Shown here one piece after another: positions 43,230 to 56,027 of a DNA stretch of 64,000 nucleotides. The translations under genes were made by a program, and so were the position numbers. Numbering within the stretch: the stretch's first letter is position 1; each line of letters begins with the position of its first letter. Origin of the DNA: Allantophomopsis cytisporea (lineage: Eukaryota > Ascomycota > Leotiomycetes > Phacidiales > Phacidiaceae); assembly GCA_024752435.1 (NCBI GenBank), contig CP103033.1, positions 868,001-932,000 on the forward strand, written 5' to 3'. Under the pieces are notes generated by a model. The model did no database searches. It had not been told where the DNA came from and saw only the letters and a program-made list of their open reading frames with translations.

Positions 43230-44140
43230 ATGTTCTGCCCATATTGGTCTCTTTTTGCTGAGGGGTCCTCCTCCCCTCGCACCTTCACTATCAAGTATGG
43301 AGCCTTGATTCGCTCGATGTCCCGCAAAGCTGGAACAATGACTGTACCGGCATTTCCGTCCTTACGGCATGTCCGGAAGAACCCTCTACCTCTCTATCCA
43401 GAATGCCGTCGACGCCGCAGATGGACAGAACTCGGGGAAGCTCGTTAATCTTTCAGCTGAAGCCGGGATACAATCGTTGCCACCGCTAATCTCAACGTCA
43501 AGGGAATTGGAAGGCATCAATGAGTCAAGTTTGATCTTACATTCTACTTCACAGATCTCATAGGCTGTTGCCTCCAATGGCAAGGCGTATTTGTGTAACG
43601 CTTTGAAACCTATAATTTCTCAAACGTCATTGTTCCTGCATTAACTAATACCGATATAGATACAAAAGTCAAAGGGACGATTTATGCATTTGAAGAACTG
43701 AATGCCTGGAACTCACTGGCATGAATGTTTCTGACATCCTTAGTGAAGAGCTCATCTCTTCCTTCACGGAAAGGTAACAAGGGATGATATTGCCACTCGA
43801 ACATCTTATCATGGTGAGTAAGGCTCTTGGTTCGAAGACAACCAATTTCAATATCATGCCGATGCCTTCCTTGTCAACGATCTTACTTCCCATAAGAACA
43901 ATTTACAACTCACCGAACGTGTCGGGCGAAAGACGGCATCAACTTCGTTGCTGGGACTTCCCTTAACAACGGTCTGCAAACAGTCAGAGGAAGGATGATT
44001 ATCTTTGACTCATGTTCGAGCTCATACAGCCTTCGGTCTCTCCGCATACACATCGTGTTACGAAACGAGGAGAGAAGTTCATCATGGTACCTTGACTTTC
44101 TTGTGATATCTAACATTGCGTTTCTGGCCAATGCCACTCA
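43230..44140 (+). pseudogene. Decayed gene of unrecognised family
   Basis: Coherent protein-like sequence jumps between frames on the plus strand. Fragments include SWNNDCTGISVLTACPEEPS (43330-43390), DTIVATANLNVKGIGRHQ, a TGA at 43521-43523, VKFDLTFYFTDLIGCCLQW, a TAA at 43596-43598, YNFSNVIVPALTNTDIDTK, a TGA at 43722-43724, and in a new frame NVSDILSEELISSFTER. The first stop follows CAA and could be TGG-to-TGA. Further fragments run to about 44140. Cysteines, strand-rich sequence and sequons suggest a secreted protein, but I do not recognise the family. Two or more stops and two frame changes within 600 bases make it a relic rather than a spliced gene. Confidence 0.45.
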
Positions 44141-44320
44141 GTAAGTAAGACTACGTCAAACCAGACATGAGAACCCTCTTCGCAGTAAAATTGGATTATC
44201 TACTCAGGCTACTTTTCAAAGCCTAGCCACACCCTCTCTGTCAGCCAGATTGTTACCACTGTTTCGCACACTCCAGCAAAAACAAAAAGGAAAGGAAAAT
44301 GCAACAGAGAACAAAAAGAT

Positions 44321-44401
44321 CGACCAGGACAGGATTCGAACCTGTGCGCCCGAAGGCAACAGCTTTCTAGGCTGTCACGTTAACCACTCCGTCACCTGGC
44401 C
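44321..44401 (-). tRNA. tRNA-Ser (AGA)
   Basis: Read on the minus strand from 44401. Acceptor GGCCAGG/CCTGGTC pairs with one G-U. D-arm GACGGAGTGGTTAACGT, anticodon stem ACAGC/GCTGT with loop CTAGAAA (anticodon AGA), a long variable arm GTTGCCTTCGGGCGC typical of class II tRNA-Ser, and T-arm ACAGG-TTCGAAT-CCTGT. No intron. A T5 run just downstream on the minus strand (about 44315-44319) terminates transcription. Confidence 0.93.
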
Positions 44402-47400
44402 AGTAGATGAAGTTCGTAGACTTAATAGTGGTTCTATTCCATTGAGCGCAAAGCTTTGATTGCATTGTGGAAGTTGAGATGTTTAGCGAGGGCTAAGATA
44501 ACATTGAGTCCCGCAGAATCACTGGTGATAGTTGCAAATTTATGGCAAGGCATTTTTTTGGTTCATGCGGAATGGTGGGGTCCATTCGGCTTCACCGATA
44601 TCGATATTGCATCTGAGATTTGTTGGTTGGGTTTCCTTTCTGTATATGTTGAATATGCATGTTGTGAATTATTAATGGGCCGAGTTTTATAAATTTTTGG
44701 CTTTGTGTGTGCCAGTTGTCACACTCTCCAGACCAAGAGCTTTCGATATGTTGACTCCACAAACAGATTTGTTGTTATCGATACAAGGCTTTCTTAGTTA
44801 TATGGTTTCCGTTCCGTTATACATCAGTCCTTTCACTTCTTCTGACTCCACGGCAAGTATAACTTTCACAGTGGTGACCGACAAGCTCTCCGTTTACGGT
44901 TCTCAAGGACGTCAGAGCACATTGTCCCCAAGAACCCCAACTGTTCTCCATTCTCCTAGTGCAGAAGAACACAGAAATAAACTCCACTGTCGTGAAATAC
45001 TACTTGATCTGATGATTTGTGTGTCCAAATCATCGGATGACCAGTTAGGCAACTATACAACAATTGTCTTAGACTACTCTGCTTAATCACGAGAGCCAAC
45101 AGATCATCCCATGGATCCATACTGCAAACTTTATGGGTCTCTTGATGTCATTTCCTTGTTAGATGAGGCTGTATAGTGTGAATGAAAACGAGGAACTATG
45201 TAACGACGATGGCCAGTCTCGTCACTCTATACACGTCTCAACATCGAAATGAGGTAGACTTTTGCAAATCGATCCGATGCTTGTATAGTACTTGTGATAT
45301 ACAATGTAATGTGCAGTGACTTCTCCAGATTTGAGAGCCCGAGTCTAGCTTCAGCCCCCACCACAGGGAAGCGTGCTTCAATTGAGGTGAGCCACTAATA
45401 TATAACAGCGGGTTCTAAGTCTTGGGATATCTATTCTTAACTTAACATACTCCAAGGGAGTATACTATTCTTTGTTCAATAACCACTGCGAACAGTAGAT
45501 CTTACCACATCTCGACATCATTACATAGCTTATCATCGTTACAGTGCTCATCATCGCTATTGTCGTCATGTCTGCTAATATCGACGACAGAGTGAATGAT
45601 GACGAGAGCCTTAACGATGAACTTTCAGACCCGTAGAGAAATGACCGTCAGACTCAGCTCGTAGTTATCTTGCACCCAAAGAAAAAGACCTCGACTTTCA
45701 TAATAAAGTAATCAGATCTGATACTGTAACATCATCCCCTATATATTCAAAATCAAAAACCATTCAAGCCCAATCTTACCTCTGAACCCATAATATTTTC
45801 ATCTCACTGGCATCAACAATCGCGGCATGTAGTAGCCTCTCCCTTGGCCACAGCATTGGTAGCACCTGAGCCTATAACAAACAACTGAATTGCAACAACT
45901 TCGCGAGAAAGTGTCAAGAAGCTTGGTATCAACAATTGATAACCCAATCAATGGAGATGCCTCTACTGTCTTCCCATCTCGAAGATTTGGTATCCTAGAA
46001 TAACCAGATTGTGCAAATCTCATCAAGACAGCTGCATTTTAAACGGACTTTAGTTCCCATATGACGAAACGATACTGACGAGAAGACAGAAGAATTTGCT
46101 GTAGATGAGAATATTCAAGTCGATATCTTTGATTGTCAGTACTTGAGGCTCTCTGCTACATCTCAGATCCTATGAGGGCAAGGATAGAAAGGGTGGAAAG
46201 GTTCCTCACTTGCAAGTTACAATGCTGAGCTATTTCATGATTACCCAGTCTGCGTACATATCATGCGCATTCCCATAGCTGATGACAGGCACAAGTTCTC
46301 CACTTCAATATTTATGGCCCCCTTACACAGCACGCATCCTTTCACGTGGCCCGCCAATCATCTCCAGCAAGATCTAGCCAATGTACTCAAATCCTCTCCT
46401 GGAGAGAAAGAATAAGCCCAACATTACACTACAACGAGCAATCAATACTCTGCACCGCACTGTATCCTTCTTCATTCTCAACATGTTAACGACGACGAAT
46501 ATTCCCGATGAGAGTATCGCTGGCAGGATGAAAAACCGCCGATTCCCAGGCACCCAGATCAGGAGCTCTGCAAGGGAATGAGTCCTTGACTCTGGAGAGG
46601 GAAACAATGATGCAGCGAGGTGTTTGATGGAGGTCAAATCAATGGGTTCCTGACAGGCGAAGTGGGAGATATGTCATTGTCTGATTCATTAAGTACTTAC
46701 CTGTCTGTCTTACTTACTATCTGATGCAAGGTCACATGCAATGTTGGCCAATATGTACTCGATATACTCGATGTTTTCATTCATGACCGAGTCCAAGCGA
46801 ATTTATCAATGTAGAGTGGTTGATTAATGAATATACAAGGCGGGTCGTAAGAGATCTAAACGTCTTTGAGAATTTGGAACGGCTAGGGGCAATCTGGGAG
46901 TCTAACACGTGTAAAGTTCTACACAGTATGCTTTCTTTCATCCATGGCTCAGGTTCTGGATTAGATCATAGGTCTCGCTCCTTGAACACCATTCGAATGT
47001 TGCGTAGGTTTCTCGATATTACAATCTTCGACGGACCGCCGGCATGATCGAATGACGACTAACGACTGACGATCACCCTGCCAACCCTGAGAATATCAGA
47101 CGAGGTTTAACATTGCATATCATTACTCTCCTCAGGGTGGCTCCAATGAACCTTTATGAACAACTTCCAGAAAACAATATTTCAAAGGTATGTACACAAT
47201 CCAATGATGCCCAGAGCAAAATCATCTCAACCGTGCTTCGAGACGGTCGTGATAGCCTCTTTGCGACTCACCCAGAGCGTAAGACCATCAAACAAGCTTT
47301 TCGCAGGATTCCAAATCCTTTGCTGACGCACGAATTTCGCGACGACAGTCTCAACACACTTCGGCCAGAAATCAAGGTCAAAAATGGCACAAAGACTTGT

Positions 47401-50190
47401 CGCTTGATCGATTGTACGGTTAAATGTTCAAAAATGTAAGAAGTTGAGTAGGGAGTAGAACATGGCGAGTACGTAGATGCTCGACATGAAAAGCTCACCT
47501 CGGTTGTTTCGCGCTCATTGAAACAACGTCTCGCACAAGGCACCGCGTAGACCAACCGTTTGAAGCATATTACACTCAGACAGGCTCCGTCAATTCATGC
47601 GCGATCAAATGAAAACGAATCTCGACAGGTCTTTCTTTAGCCATGGCTCATATATGTGCAATATATCCGGAGACATGAACATCGCACTCCGACTCCTTGG
47701 ATGGTGTGAGATCAAGTTAGGTAGGTCTGAGAGTTGTTTGTTGTGAGAAGGCCTTTGCAGAGGGCAGCTCGGCAGTCCTGCGGCCTTTTGCACCGGCGTT
47801 TCATGTTCTTTCCCCAGCGGGCGGCACGCACCAGCGAAGGGATCACGCTAGACCGTTCAAGGGATAGTGTGAGCATGTGAGAAAGCCTATCGGATGTGTT
47901 TGGGGTGTCTAGAGGTTTGGAGGTTTGGAGGGAGCATGTGCATGGATTGGGCGAAGGGAGGCGATCTGATAATCGACTATGTCCTCTACTACAATAGTAC
48001 TGACTGACATTGACATGGTCGACAACTCGCTCATGATGGTTGTTGTATGGCTCTGTCTCTGTCTCTGTCCCTTTAACGCTCATCATTGTTTTTGTTGTTA
48101 TTATTGAGAAGGCAAAGTCAAGTCCAGTCAAGTCCAGTCAAGTCCAGTCAAGTCCAGTCAAGTCCAGTCAAGTCCAGTCAAGTCCAGTCAAGTCCAGTCA
48201 AGTCCAGTCAGTCCAGTCAGTCCAGTCCAGTCCAGTCCAGTTGAAGTGAAAAGATGGAAAAGACAAAGTCCCTCCGCCTGGCGACCCAAGCCACACAGTC
48301 CATATCCACTTCCGCCACCGCCGCCGCCTATCATGTTCCACTCCGCCACTGAAGGTATCTCTCGGATTCTGCTTCATTATTATTGACATGACTTGTGTAG
48401 CTTCACGCCCAGCACTTATCGTATTCCTCCATACTGCCACCAGACTCTCAGGTGAATTGAAAACAAAATCAACGACTTCAAAGTACACATTCATAAGTCT
48501 GAACAATGCATCGGAGTGCATATCTATCGTGCCATCGTAGGTACTTCCTTGAACTGCCGTACATCCCACATGAACATACTTTCGTACTCTACAGCCTTTG
48601 TGCGTCGTGTTGCCTCAACTAAGCGGCATACAAGATGTAGCCAGTGCATGCTAATGCACAGTCCACACCACCACCATCCACCCAATGAATGGCCTCCAAC
48701 GGTGTTTTGCCAAAGTCTACCTGAGTACAGCGTACGCAATCCACGCACTCTGAGCTGCACATTCGATGCTGACGATCAGCTATTCGCCTTCTCACTCGTC
48801 AGAGGGGCATTCGTCCTTGACCCCGATCGAGAAGGGAAACTCTCATACCACTTCACTCCACTATGTTTGGACAAACAAAATGGCCGAGAAATCCGGTGAT
48901 CAATCCCCTCGACGGAGCCTTTGCGGAAAAAATGCAGCGAGAAGAACATGCGAACCTTGCTTATTGTTGTGTGCGACGACCATCACGATATTGAGCTCTG
49001 AATTCACGTCTGCATATCATCGTCCTCATCATAGACTGTACTTCCAAAAAGAACCCCGACAAAAGGATGAAAAGGGTAGGCACTTGTGAAGTCAAGGTCT
49101 TCACTTTTGGCAGCTCACCTTTTATATTCGGCAGATCGTATGGATAGGATAAGGAAGATATCTCGGATAGGATAGTCAGAACTGATGGGCCCGTCCCGAG
49201 AACAGAAGCCATTTCGACCCCACATACAAAAGCTGATCCATGCTCATCCATCCATTACCCATGCACCAAAGGGGACGTGTGCCGTCTCAACGCTGTTTTA
49301 GATCATCCATCGCCGTCTGGTAGCCAGTCTATGTGATGTGGAATATTCCCAAAGAAACACCGACAACCTCTCACCTCTCATAATCACCAACATACACCTG
49401 TTGCATCCTATTCGACTTTTCTTCTTCTTCTTCTTCTTCTTCTCCCCTTCTTCTTCTCCCCTTCTTCCTTTCATCTCTTCATCTCATCCCTACCCACACA
49501 TTGTATGTGTGCTGTTTTCAATTCTCAAAGTACATACATCCCTTCTCCAAATACGTCCTATTTCATCTGTTCTATCTGCACACACATCGATTGTGGCTGT
49601 CAGAAGAATACACAAAACAGAAAGCTTCCCACCAATAGATTCCGTAACCTGCAGCTTACGAAATAAGAAATATTCCTCACTGCTGTTATCAGCTTTTTGC
49701 CCTGAAGATCCTTCCGAGAATCCTTCTCTTTCAGCTGGACTCGATTAACGTCACACCTCGTCGATCAGCTGCATCGTCCAAGGATTTGCGCGTAGGAATT
49801 CGATCTTCCCAGCATAGACATACTTGAAGCAGCGGAGATCCCCCAGGTTGCACCGCCGAGCCGGAAGGACGACCTGATTTTCATGCAACATACGCCTCAG
49901 CTCACAAAGATGACATTTTGAGTGTTTGGGACCTGTTCCGCTACTGAATCACTGTCTCCCATTCAGTCGCTCATCATCGAGTCGTTGCGCATCATAGTCG
50001 GACCCGTCGTCCTGGGATGCATCTCTCCCCGTTGACGGACATCTTGTGCAGGCACCTTTAACTTCCATTCGAATCTCTTTCCGATCTTGACTTTTCTTTT
50101 TACGACGCACTAGACACCTGGCTGGCTGTCTACTGTTCTCACTTTAAAATAAAACCTACGAAATTTCCTGGCTGGACCATATTTATCGAA
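44402..50190. other. Long gene-poor stretch with repeats
   Basis: Almost 6 kb with no supported gene. Frames of 60-140 codons occur but show no domain. Between 45,799 and 46,026 the minus strand shows short protein-like text in two frames (DTKLLDTFSR, then EVVAIQLFVIGSGATNAVAK) ending in a stop, perhaps another relic. A 10-bp minisatellite lies at 48116-48240 and a TTC-rich tract at about 49421-49470. Confidence 0.45.
48116..48240. repeat. 10-bp minisatellite (AGTCCAGTCA), shortening to GTCCA units
   Basis: About nine near-perfect copies in direct tandem, then 9-bp and 5-bp derivatives (GTCCAGTCA, GTCCA) at the right edge. Not a CRISPR array: there are no spacers. Confidence 0.92.
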
Positions 50191-52133
50191 ATGCCTCAAC
50201 ATCTCGATCTGGGATCGTATACGGCTACGCATGGCGACATGTTACTCTCTCCTCGCCTGAACCTCCGACGAGCTTCGTCATACACCAACCTTGAGAAGGG
50301 TCCACAGTCCTCCACATCCTCAAGATTCTCTTTTAATCAACTTATCACATCCCCACCACCTTCCCCCGGATTACCTGCTATCGTACCTAGACACGGCAGG
50401 TCTATTTCATCAAAACCAAGTCCGAGAAGATGTGCTCGACTTGCATTATGGCTATCCGGAGTCATTGCCATCCTTTACTATGCAGTTACATCTATCCGAC
50501 TTGCAAAGTCAACACCATCAGTAGGCTGGTCGAATAACGCCGGCTCACAGTACGATATGGTTGGCGAGGATGCCCTCCCAGACTTCCCCACACCAGTGGT
50601 CATATCTGACCAGCGGGGACGAGCCAAGTGGACGGTGTCGATCCCACCATCCTATGACTTTCCTTTGAAGCCTTCCGAATATGCGGATATCTGCATGGCC
50701 ACAATGGATGTGAGCAATCATGTGAACGACCTCCACCGCCATGCCCATATCGATCATAAGGCTCATTATTCCTACTACCGCGTGGACCCTAACTTCATGG
50801 ACGTTAAGGAAGCTGAAGATGTGGGAATGCTACCTGGAGCAGCTGGTATGTTAGGGACTTCGCCGTCGAAGTTAGTTGGTAAAGATGGCTCTGTACTTGG
50901 AGAGAAGAAGGATGAGCTGGTAGTGGGCGACACGTGCAAGAAGAGCATGACCTACATCCTGGAGAGCAGCGACGCTGGTCTTGGCACGATGCTTATGTCG
51001 ATGTGGATAGCCTACGGTCTTTCGCAAAAGGAAGGCCGTGCTTTCTTCATCGATGACTCTAGATGGTAATCTCTCCATTTTTTTATTTTATCTCCCATCC
51101 CATCCCATCGTTAACACATTCTAGGGCCTACGGCAGCTACCTCTCTTACTTCCAACCACCACCCATCCCTTCCTGCCGCCCCCCACCCCGACATCACATG
51201 CTCCCATGTCCACATCACGCCTCGCACCTTCTCGTATCACACGCTACCCTCCCATACACCCTAGGCCCCTCCTTCACCGAAGCCTTCGAAGACGCACGCA
51301 AGATGGAGACTGCACGCCAACGCCCAATTTTTGAGCTGGCCCGCCTCGGTTACGAAGCTCTCTTCAATCTCACCGATGCAGATAACGTATACGCAGCCTC
51401 ACGAATTGAATCTCTCAATGCCAAAACCGCTACTTCCGACCCAGAAAACCCAGGTCTCATGGTCGGCATCCACGTCCGTCATGGAGATCGCCACCCACTC
51501 GATTTCATGTTCAGGGATAGCTACATCCCACTCGACACGTACGTTTCAGCTGCACGGGAAATAGTACAGGAGACGTTCAACGCGAGTCTCAGGGGTAGTC
51601 GCGAGGAGAGCTATGCAGCGAAGGAGGCAAGCCAGCATTCTTTGCTAGTGTTGGCGTCCGATGATCCGGATGTCTACGATGCGGACGAATTCAGTACTGC
51701 GGCGAGAGCACAGGATCTCATCCGTCTCGCGTCCAAGCGATCTCTCGAGCCGAACGCGAAGAAGGGCAAGCCGACTTTCCCTGGGAGCTTGATCCGCGAC
51801 TTTGTGGACGAGACGGTTGGGTGGGAGGGCGGCTTCTTCGCGGGCATGTTTTGGACGCTTGGACGGAAGGAGGTCGTTGCTACGCTTGATCCACTGGGCG
51901 AGGAGGAGGTGGAGGTCTTGAAGCCGAGCCAGGAGACGTTGAGGCTTAGAGAGTTGGTTGGCCGGGCGTATCTGCTCGATTTGAAGGTCTTGAGCAGTGC
52001 GGATCGTGTTATATGTACGGTTGGTAGTCTTGGTTGTAGATTGTTGGCTGTTATGCTTGGGTGGGAGGCTATGGAGGGTGGGAATTGGCGGAATGTGGAT
52101 GGGGATTTTGGGTGGAGGGGAATTGGTTATTAG
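50191..52133 (+). CDS. Type II membrane glycosyltransferase, GT23 fucosyltransferase-like
   Basis: Two exons, 50191-51065 and 51125-52133 (intron 59 bp, donor GTAATC), encode 627 residues. After an 80-residue Ser/Pro-rich cytosolic tail comes a single membrane segment (LALWLSGVIAILYYAVTSI), so a Golgi type II protein is expected. The lumenal part contains ILESSDAGLGTMLMSMWIAY and, in exon 2, VGIHVRHGDRHPLDFMF, whose H-x-R-H-G-D resembles the HxRRxD donor-binding motif of alpha-1,6-fucosyltransferases; the C-terminal half includes RELVGRAYLLDLKVLSSAD and VGSLGCRLLAVMLGW. The family is widespread in filamentous fungi though N-glycan core fucosylation is not established there, so donor and acceptor are unknown. 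The splice joins DDSRW to AYGSYLSYF in frame. The short segment at the start of exon 2 is Pro/His-rich and odd. Confidence 0.8.
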
Positions 52134-54082
52134 TCGCGAGGACATCGAGGGGCTTAGGGGTATGGGTGATTATAGATGGCTAGATGGTTGCATTTGCTTG
52201 CATTTTGCGAGGCTGGAGACTTTCGCATTGGATGAAAAGGGGAGTAATATGGTGCATTAGCGCGGTGTTTGGGCTGGGTTAGAATTCAATATTTGTATTG
52301 TGCTCTTTGTTTTCTGGACGGCTCGTGCCTTGTGATATGGATATGTGATGCCACGTGATCTCCTTCGCTGGTTGAAAAAAGGTTCCGAACAGCAGTAAAT
52401 TCAAGTAAAATCTCCTTTCGAGTTCTGGCGGCTGGATCAGCCACCCCAAAGGCATTGGAAAATGGTTACGGGTTCGGTAGATTCAATTGGTTCTAGAATG
52501 TACACAGCTTTTGGGAGATGAAGTAGAAGCTTGGCTTATATATATGTCTACCGTGTGTTGTTTGGTACAGTTCGCAGAGGCTGATCCTATATTTTGTGTA
52601 TGATAAACCTCTAGTGCTACTCAAAGAATTGAACGGTCCTTTAATTCATGTATGGTACAGCCTGCCTCAATGCTACCGTGCTTCATCCGCAGGTGAAAAT
52701 CCAGTACTTGTATACTTCCATGCGTAAAAGATACGGTGCTTCGTCCTTGAGAGGCGGTGGGTGGTAAGCTTGGGTTTATGCTCAAGGTGTATCGAGATGG
52801 AGGTCATGATGGATGTGGGGATTGAGTTTGACAAACTGACTGAAATGGTTTACGGGATTCTGCAGCACCAGTCGTGGCAGTCAATCTGTGTTGATTGGAT
52901 CATCGGATTTAAACGTTGCTCGGCTCTATTTACATCACTTAACATTCCATTTTCTTCTGATCACGTATATATATTGGGGACTTGTTCAATTTCGCTATTC
53001 TGCCTGTAAAAATGTATTCGATGGTCTCATAGGTCTACGCAAGTATAGAACCAAGAGTATTTGGGATTTTTGACTGTCTTGACTTGGATCTGGGTCTTGA
53101 AGAAGACTAGAAATTATACTTTTAAACTATTTGTTCTATATCTAGCATTTCAGGACTATATATATAGTTTCTATCATTTAAAAGACTAGACAAAGACACA
53201 GCCGTCGCTATGTACTTAGTCTTATTCCCTTCTACCTCTTTCACCTTTCCATAGTTACGCGTTTCCCGGTAACTAATAATCAGTTTCTTGAGTTTTGGCA
53301 TACACACGCCTTAGATCTTGCTTATGTTATCAAAGAAAAGGTTTAGGTATCAAATTTGCACCCCAATGCGAATATGATTTGGAAATGTTAAGTGGGCGCT
53401 TCTAGAGAAAGCGAAAACTATCTACAGAGCCTCATCAACTCGAAGTCTACGAGAATATTTTCGTCACGAATACCGTTTCCAGATGTAATCCACTGCAAGA
53501 AATTACATCTGACTACATAACTTTACGTACACGAGCAGAGCCAAGCCGGTTACTCTCAGGCTACGCAATCATTTGAAGACAACGAGGTTCTCGACTTACA
53601 AGTGAGTTTGGGAGGTAATGGATGACATAGTCCTCTCCGAACAGACTTAGGTGATATGGATGTATAATAAGTTATAGTTCTCAGATTCATCTAAGAACCA
53701 ATACCCAATTCTACAGCATCAGTAGCTTGGTCAATACACAGCAAAATCGCACGAGGAATATTTAACACGAATTATCATTCCGTTATACTATGGCCTATGC
53801 AATTGTTCTCCTGAAACCACAAAACTCCCTGACATAAGGAAAAAAACGTTGAACAAAAATGATCTCTCAGAACACTGAAGTATAGATACAGGAATCAGTA
53901 TTGCAACACACTATAACCTTTCGTCCCATCGTCCTATCATCAAAAGCGGCCAAAATAAAGTAAAGATACCGATCAAATGCGTAAAAGACGCCCGTTGAAG
54001 TTAAGAAGTTGCGAGCATTGAGTACAGTTGTAGTCAGTGCTAAAGTTGGCCAAGTAAGCATCGAGAAACAGCAATGAAATGC
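52134..54082. other. AT-rich intergenic region
   Basis: About 2 kb between the 3' ends of the glycosyltransferase and the laccase genes. No gene recognised. Confidence 0.5.
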
Positions 54083-55950
54083 TTAGATGCCAGAGTCGTC
54101 TTGCTTATAGACAGAAGTAGGATAGTAATCGTCCCAAGCCGTGCACGTGTCCTGCATACCAGAGACATCCGTGAAAGTACTAACAATCTCGCTCTTTCTC
54201 TCCATGAACTGAGTTGCGAAGCCCTCAGACGCGTGCCAGCCAATGTGGCAATGCATGAGCCAAGCTCCTGGGTTATCTGCCTGCCATGCGAGAGCAAGGT
54301 AACCGCCAGCTGGAAGAGTAGCGGTGTCACGACGAGGTGGGTTGTCGAGATTGAGTACGACGGTGGAAGCATTGAAGGTAGCGTCACCTTCTTGGGCGAG
54401 AATAAAAAAGTCGTGGCCGTGGAGATGTATTGGGTGGTTGAGACCAATACCCGAGTCATCGACGATGATCCAATAAATCCATTCACTATCAGTTGCATTG
54501 AGCAGCTCTACATTATCGCTAGCTGCAAAATTATCGACTCCGTTGTAGACGTCCATGAAGGTTGGCTCAGACCAGTTGAGGTAGAGAGAAGTACCGTTGA
54601 TAGACCACATCTCATAGGCACCGGAGAAGTCCACAGTGTCATCGACAGAGACGTATTCAGAGTCAGCACCAACGGTGAGAGACAAGTATGGAACGAGGGA
54701 TGCATATGGCGCATCTCCGCAGGCATCATCGTAATCTCCAATAGTAGTGGTTGGATCAGCAGTTGAAGAGCTGTCGTAGCGGACGATACCCAAGATGTTG
54801 TCGGCGGCATCATTTTGATCACAGGCAGTCTCCCAGATCGCGCGGAGCCAGTAGTCGCCGGAAGTAGCATTGGCCGTGATTACGATGTCATAACGCTCTC
54901 CAATACCAATCACAAGGTTGTCAGTGGTGTATGGAACAATTGGAACCAAGTCGTTTGCGATGACCTGGAAATCGTGTCCATCAAGTGCGAATCTGATGTA
55001 ACCCTCGATTGCTGAATTGAGAAGACGAAGGCGGTACTTTGTACCGGACTCAAAGGTAGTCTCCCACCTTGAGCCAGTGATAGTACCAGAGTTATTAAAG
55101 ACATTTGTACCGTTTATGAGACCGTTCTGTGCAGTTGGGGGGCCGAATCCAGTAGGCCAGTGAGTAGAAGCTGGTTGATGGAACCAATCTGACAGGAACA
55201 TGAGACCTAGATCCTCATCGTAGTCGGCAGAAGCTGGGCCATTAATAATAATAGGTCCAGCCATACCATCACCAAGTTGTAGAGTGAAGTGAGAGTGATA
55301 CCAGGACTATCATGGTCAGGTCAACATGCACATATCAAGAGAGCATAAGCTTACAGATCCATACTGAGTGGCTTGCCACGAGTAAGTGAAAGATTCTCCA
55401 GGAGCGATTGGGCACTGAGTAACGCCAGGAACACCATCCGACTCAGGAGTTCCAAGTTGACGGATACCGTGCCAATGAACGGTCGTTCCGTTGTTCTCAA
55501 GGTTGTTGGTAATATGAATGATCAAGTTGTCACCCCTGTCATGGTTAGCTAAATTTCAAGAGACAACAGAGGAGAGAACTACTCACCAGTCGGCCTCAAT
55601 AGTTGGACCAGGAATACTTCCATTGAAAGTGACAGCCTGTCTTTCAATCCCGTCTGGAGCGACAGTGACGTTGGTAACCTCCAACCAATACTAAGAGATG
55701 TTAGTGAAGGCTCTAGTGAAGGCTACAGGGGTAAAAGACTTACTTCACGAGTTACACCAGTGTCGGGCCATGTCGTATAGTAGTTCGTGGTCAAGTCATA
55801 GTCACCCCAGCAGTCTCTAGAGGTAGCAGTGTTGTCGCAAGAAGCACGTTTTCCCTTAGAAGGAACGATCTCCGCCTCAGCACGTGGAATAGCAGAAGCG
55901 GTAGCCTCGTGCGCAAAGACAGCCGCAAGGGCAAGAGCAGACAGCCTCAT
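54083..55950 (-). CDS. Secreted laccase (multicopper oxidase)
   Basis: Oxidises phenols, reducing oxygen to water, with four coppers; secreted. Four exons, 55950-55744, 55690-55587, 55535-55355 and 55306-54083, give 571 residues; introns are 53, 51 and 48 bp. Signal peptide MRLSALALAAVFAHEATASA is followed by a propeptide ending in a KGKR cleavage site. Copper motifs are complete: H124-W-H126 (TVHWHGIRQLG), W166-Y-H168-S-H170 (SSWYHSHFTLQLG), NHPIHLHGHDF and WLMHCHIGWHASEGF with the type 1 cysteine. The C-terminus ends DDSGI, the DSG[LVI] plug that enters the solvent channel and is needed for activity in ascomycete laccases. A TATA box lies about 75 bases upstream of the start. A 230-codon antisense frame over exon 4 is a shadow. 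Confidence 0.95.
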
Positions 55951-56021
55951 GATGGAAAATCTTTAACAAGTAAAGACAGGGTGATCGCAGGGTAGTTCTG
56001 CTTTTAAGGTTGAAGGCAAAG

Positions 56022-56027
56022 TTTATA
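56022..56027 (-). promoter_or_regulatory. TATA box of the laccase gene
   Basis: TATAAA on the minus strand about 75 bases before the laccase ATG. Inference from sequence and distance. Confidence 0.45.

Noticed and set aside
46374..47439. Frames of 75-108 codons on both strands
   Set aside because: None shows a recognisable motif or joins with a neighbour through plausible introns.
48116..48240. CRISPR-like array
   Set aside because: Units are contiguous 10-mers with no spacers, and the genome is eukaryotic.
54074..54766. 230-codon plus-strand frame over the laccase gene
   Set aside because: Shadow of laccase exon 4, which carries all copper motifs.
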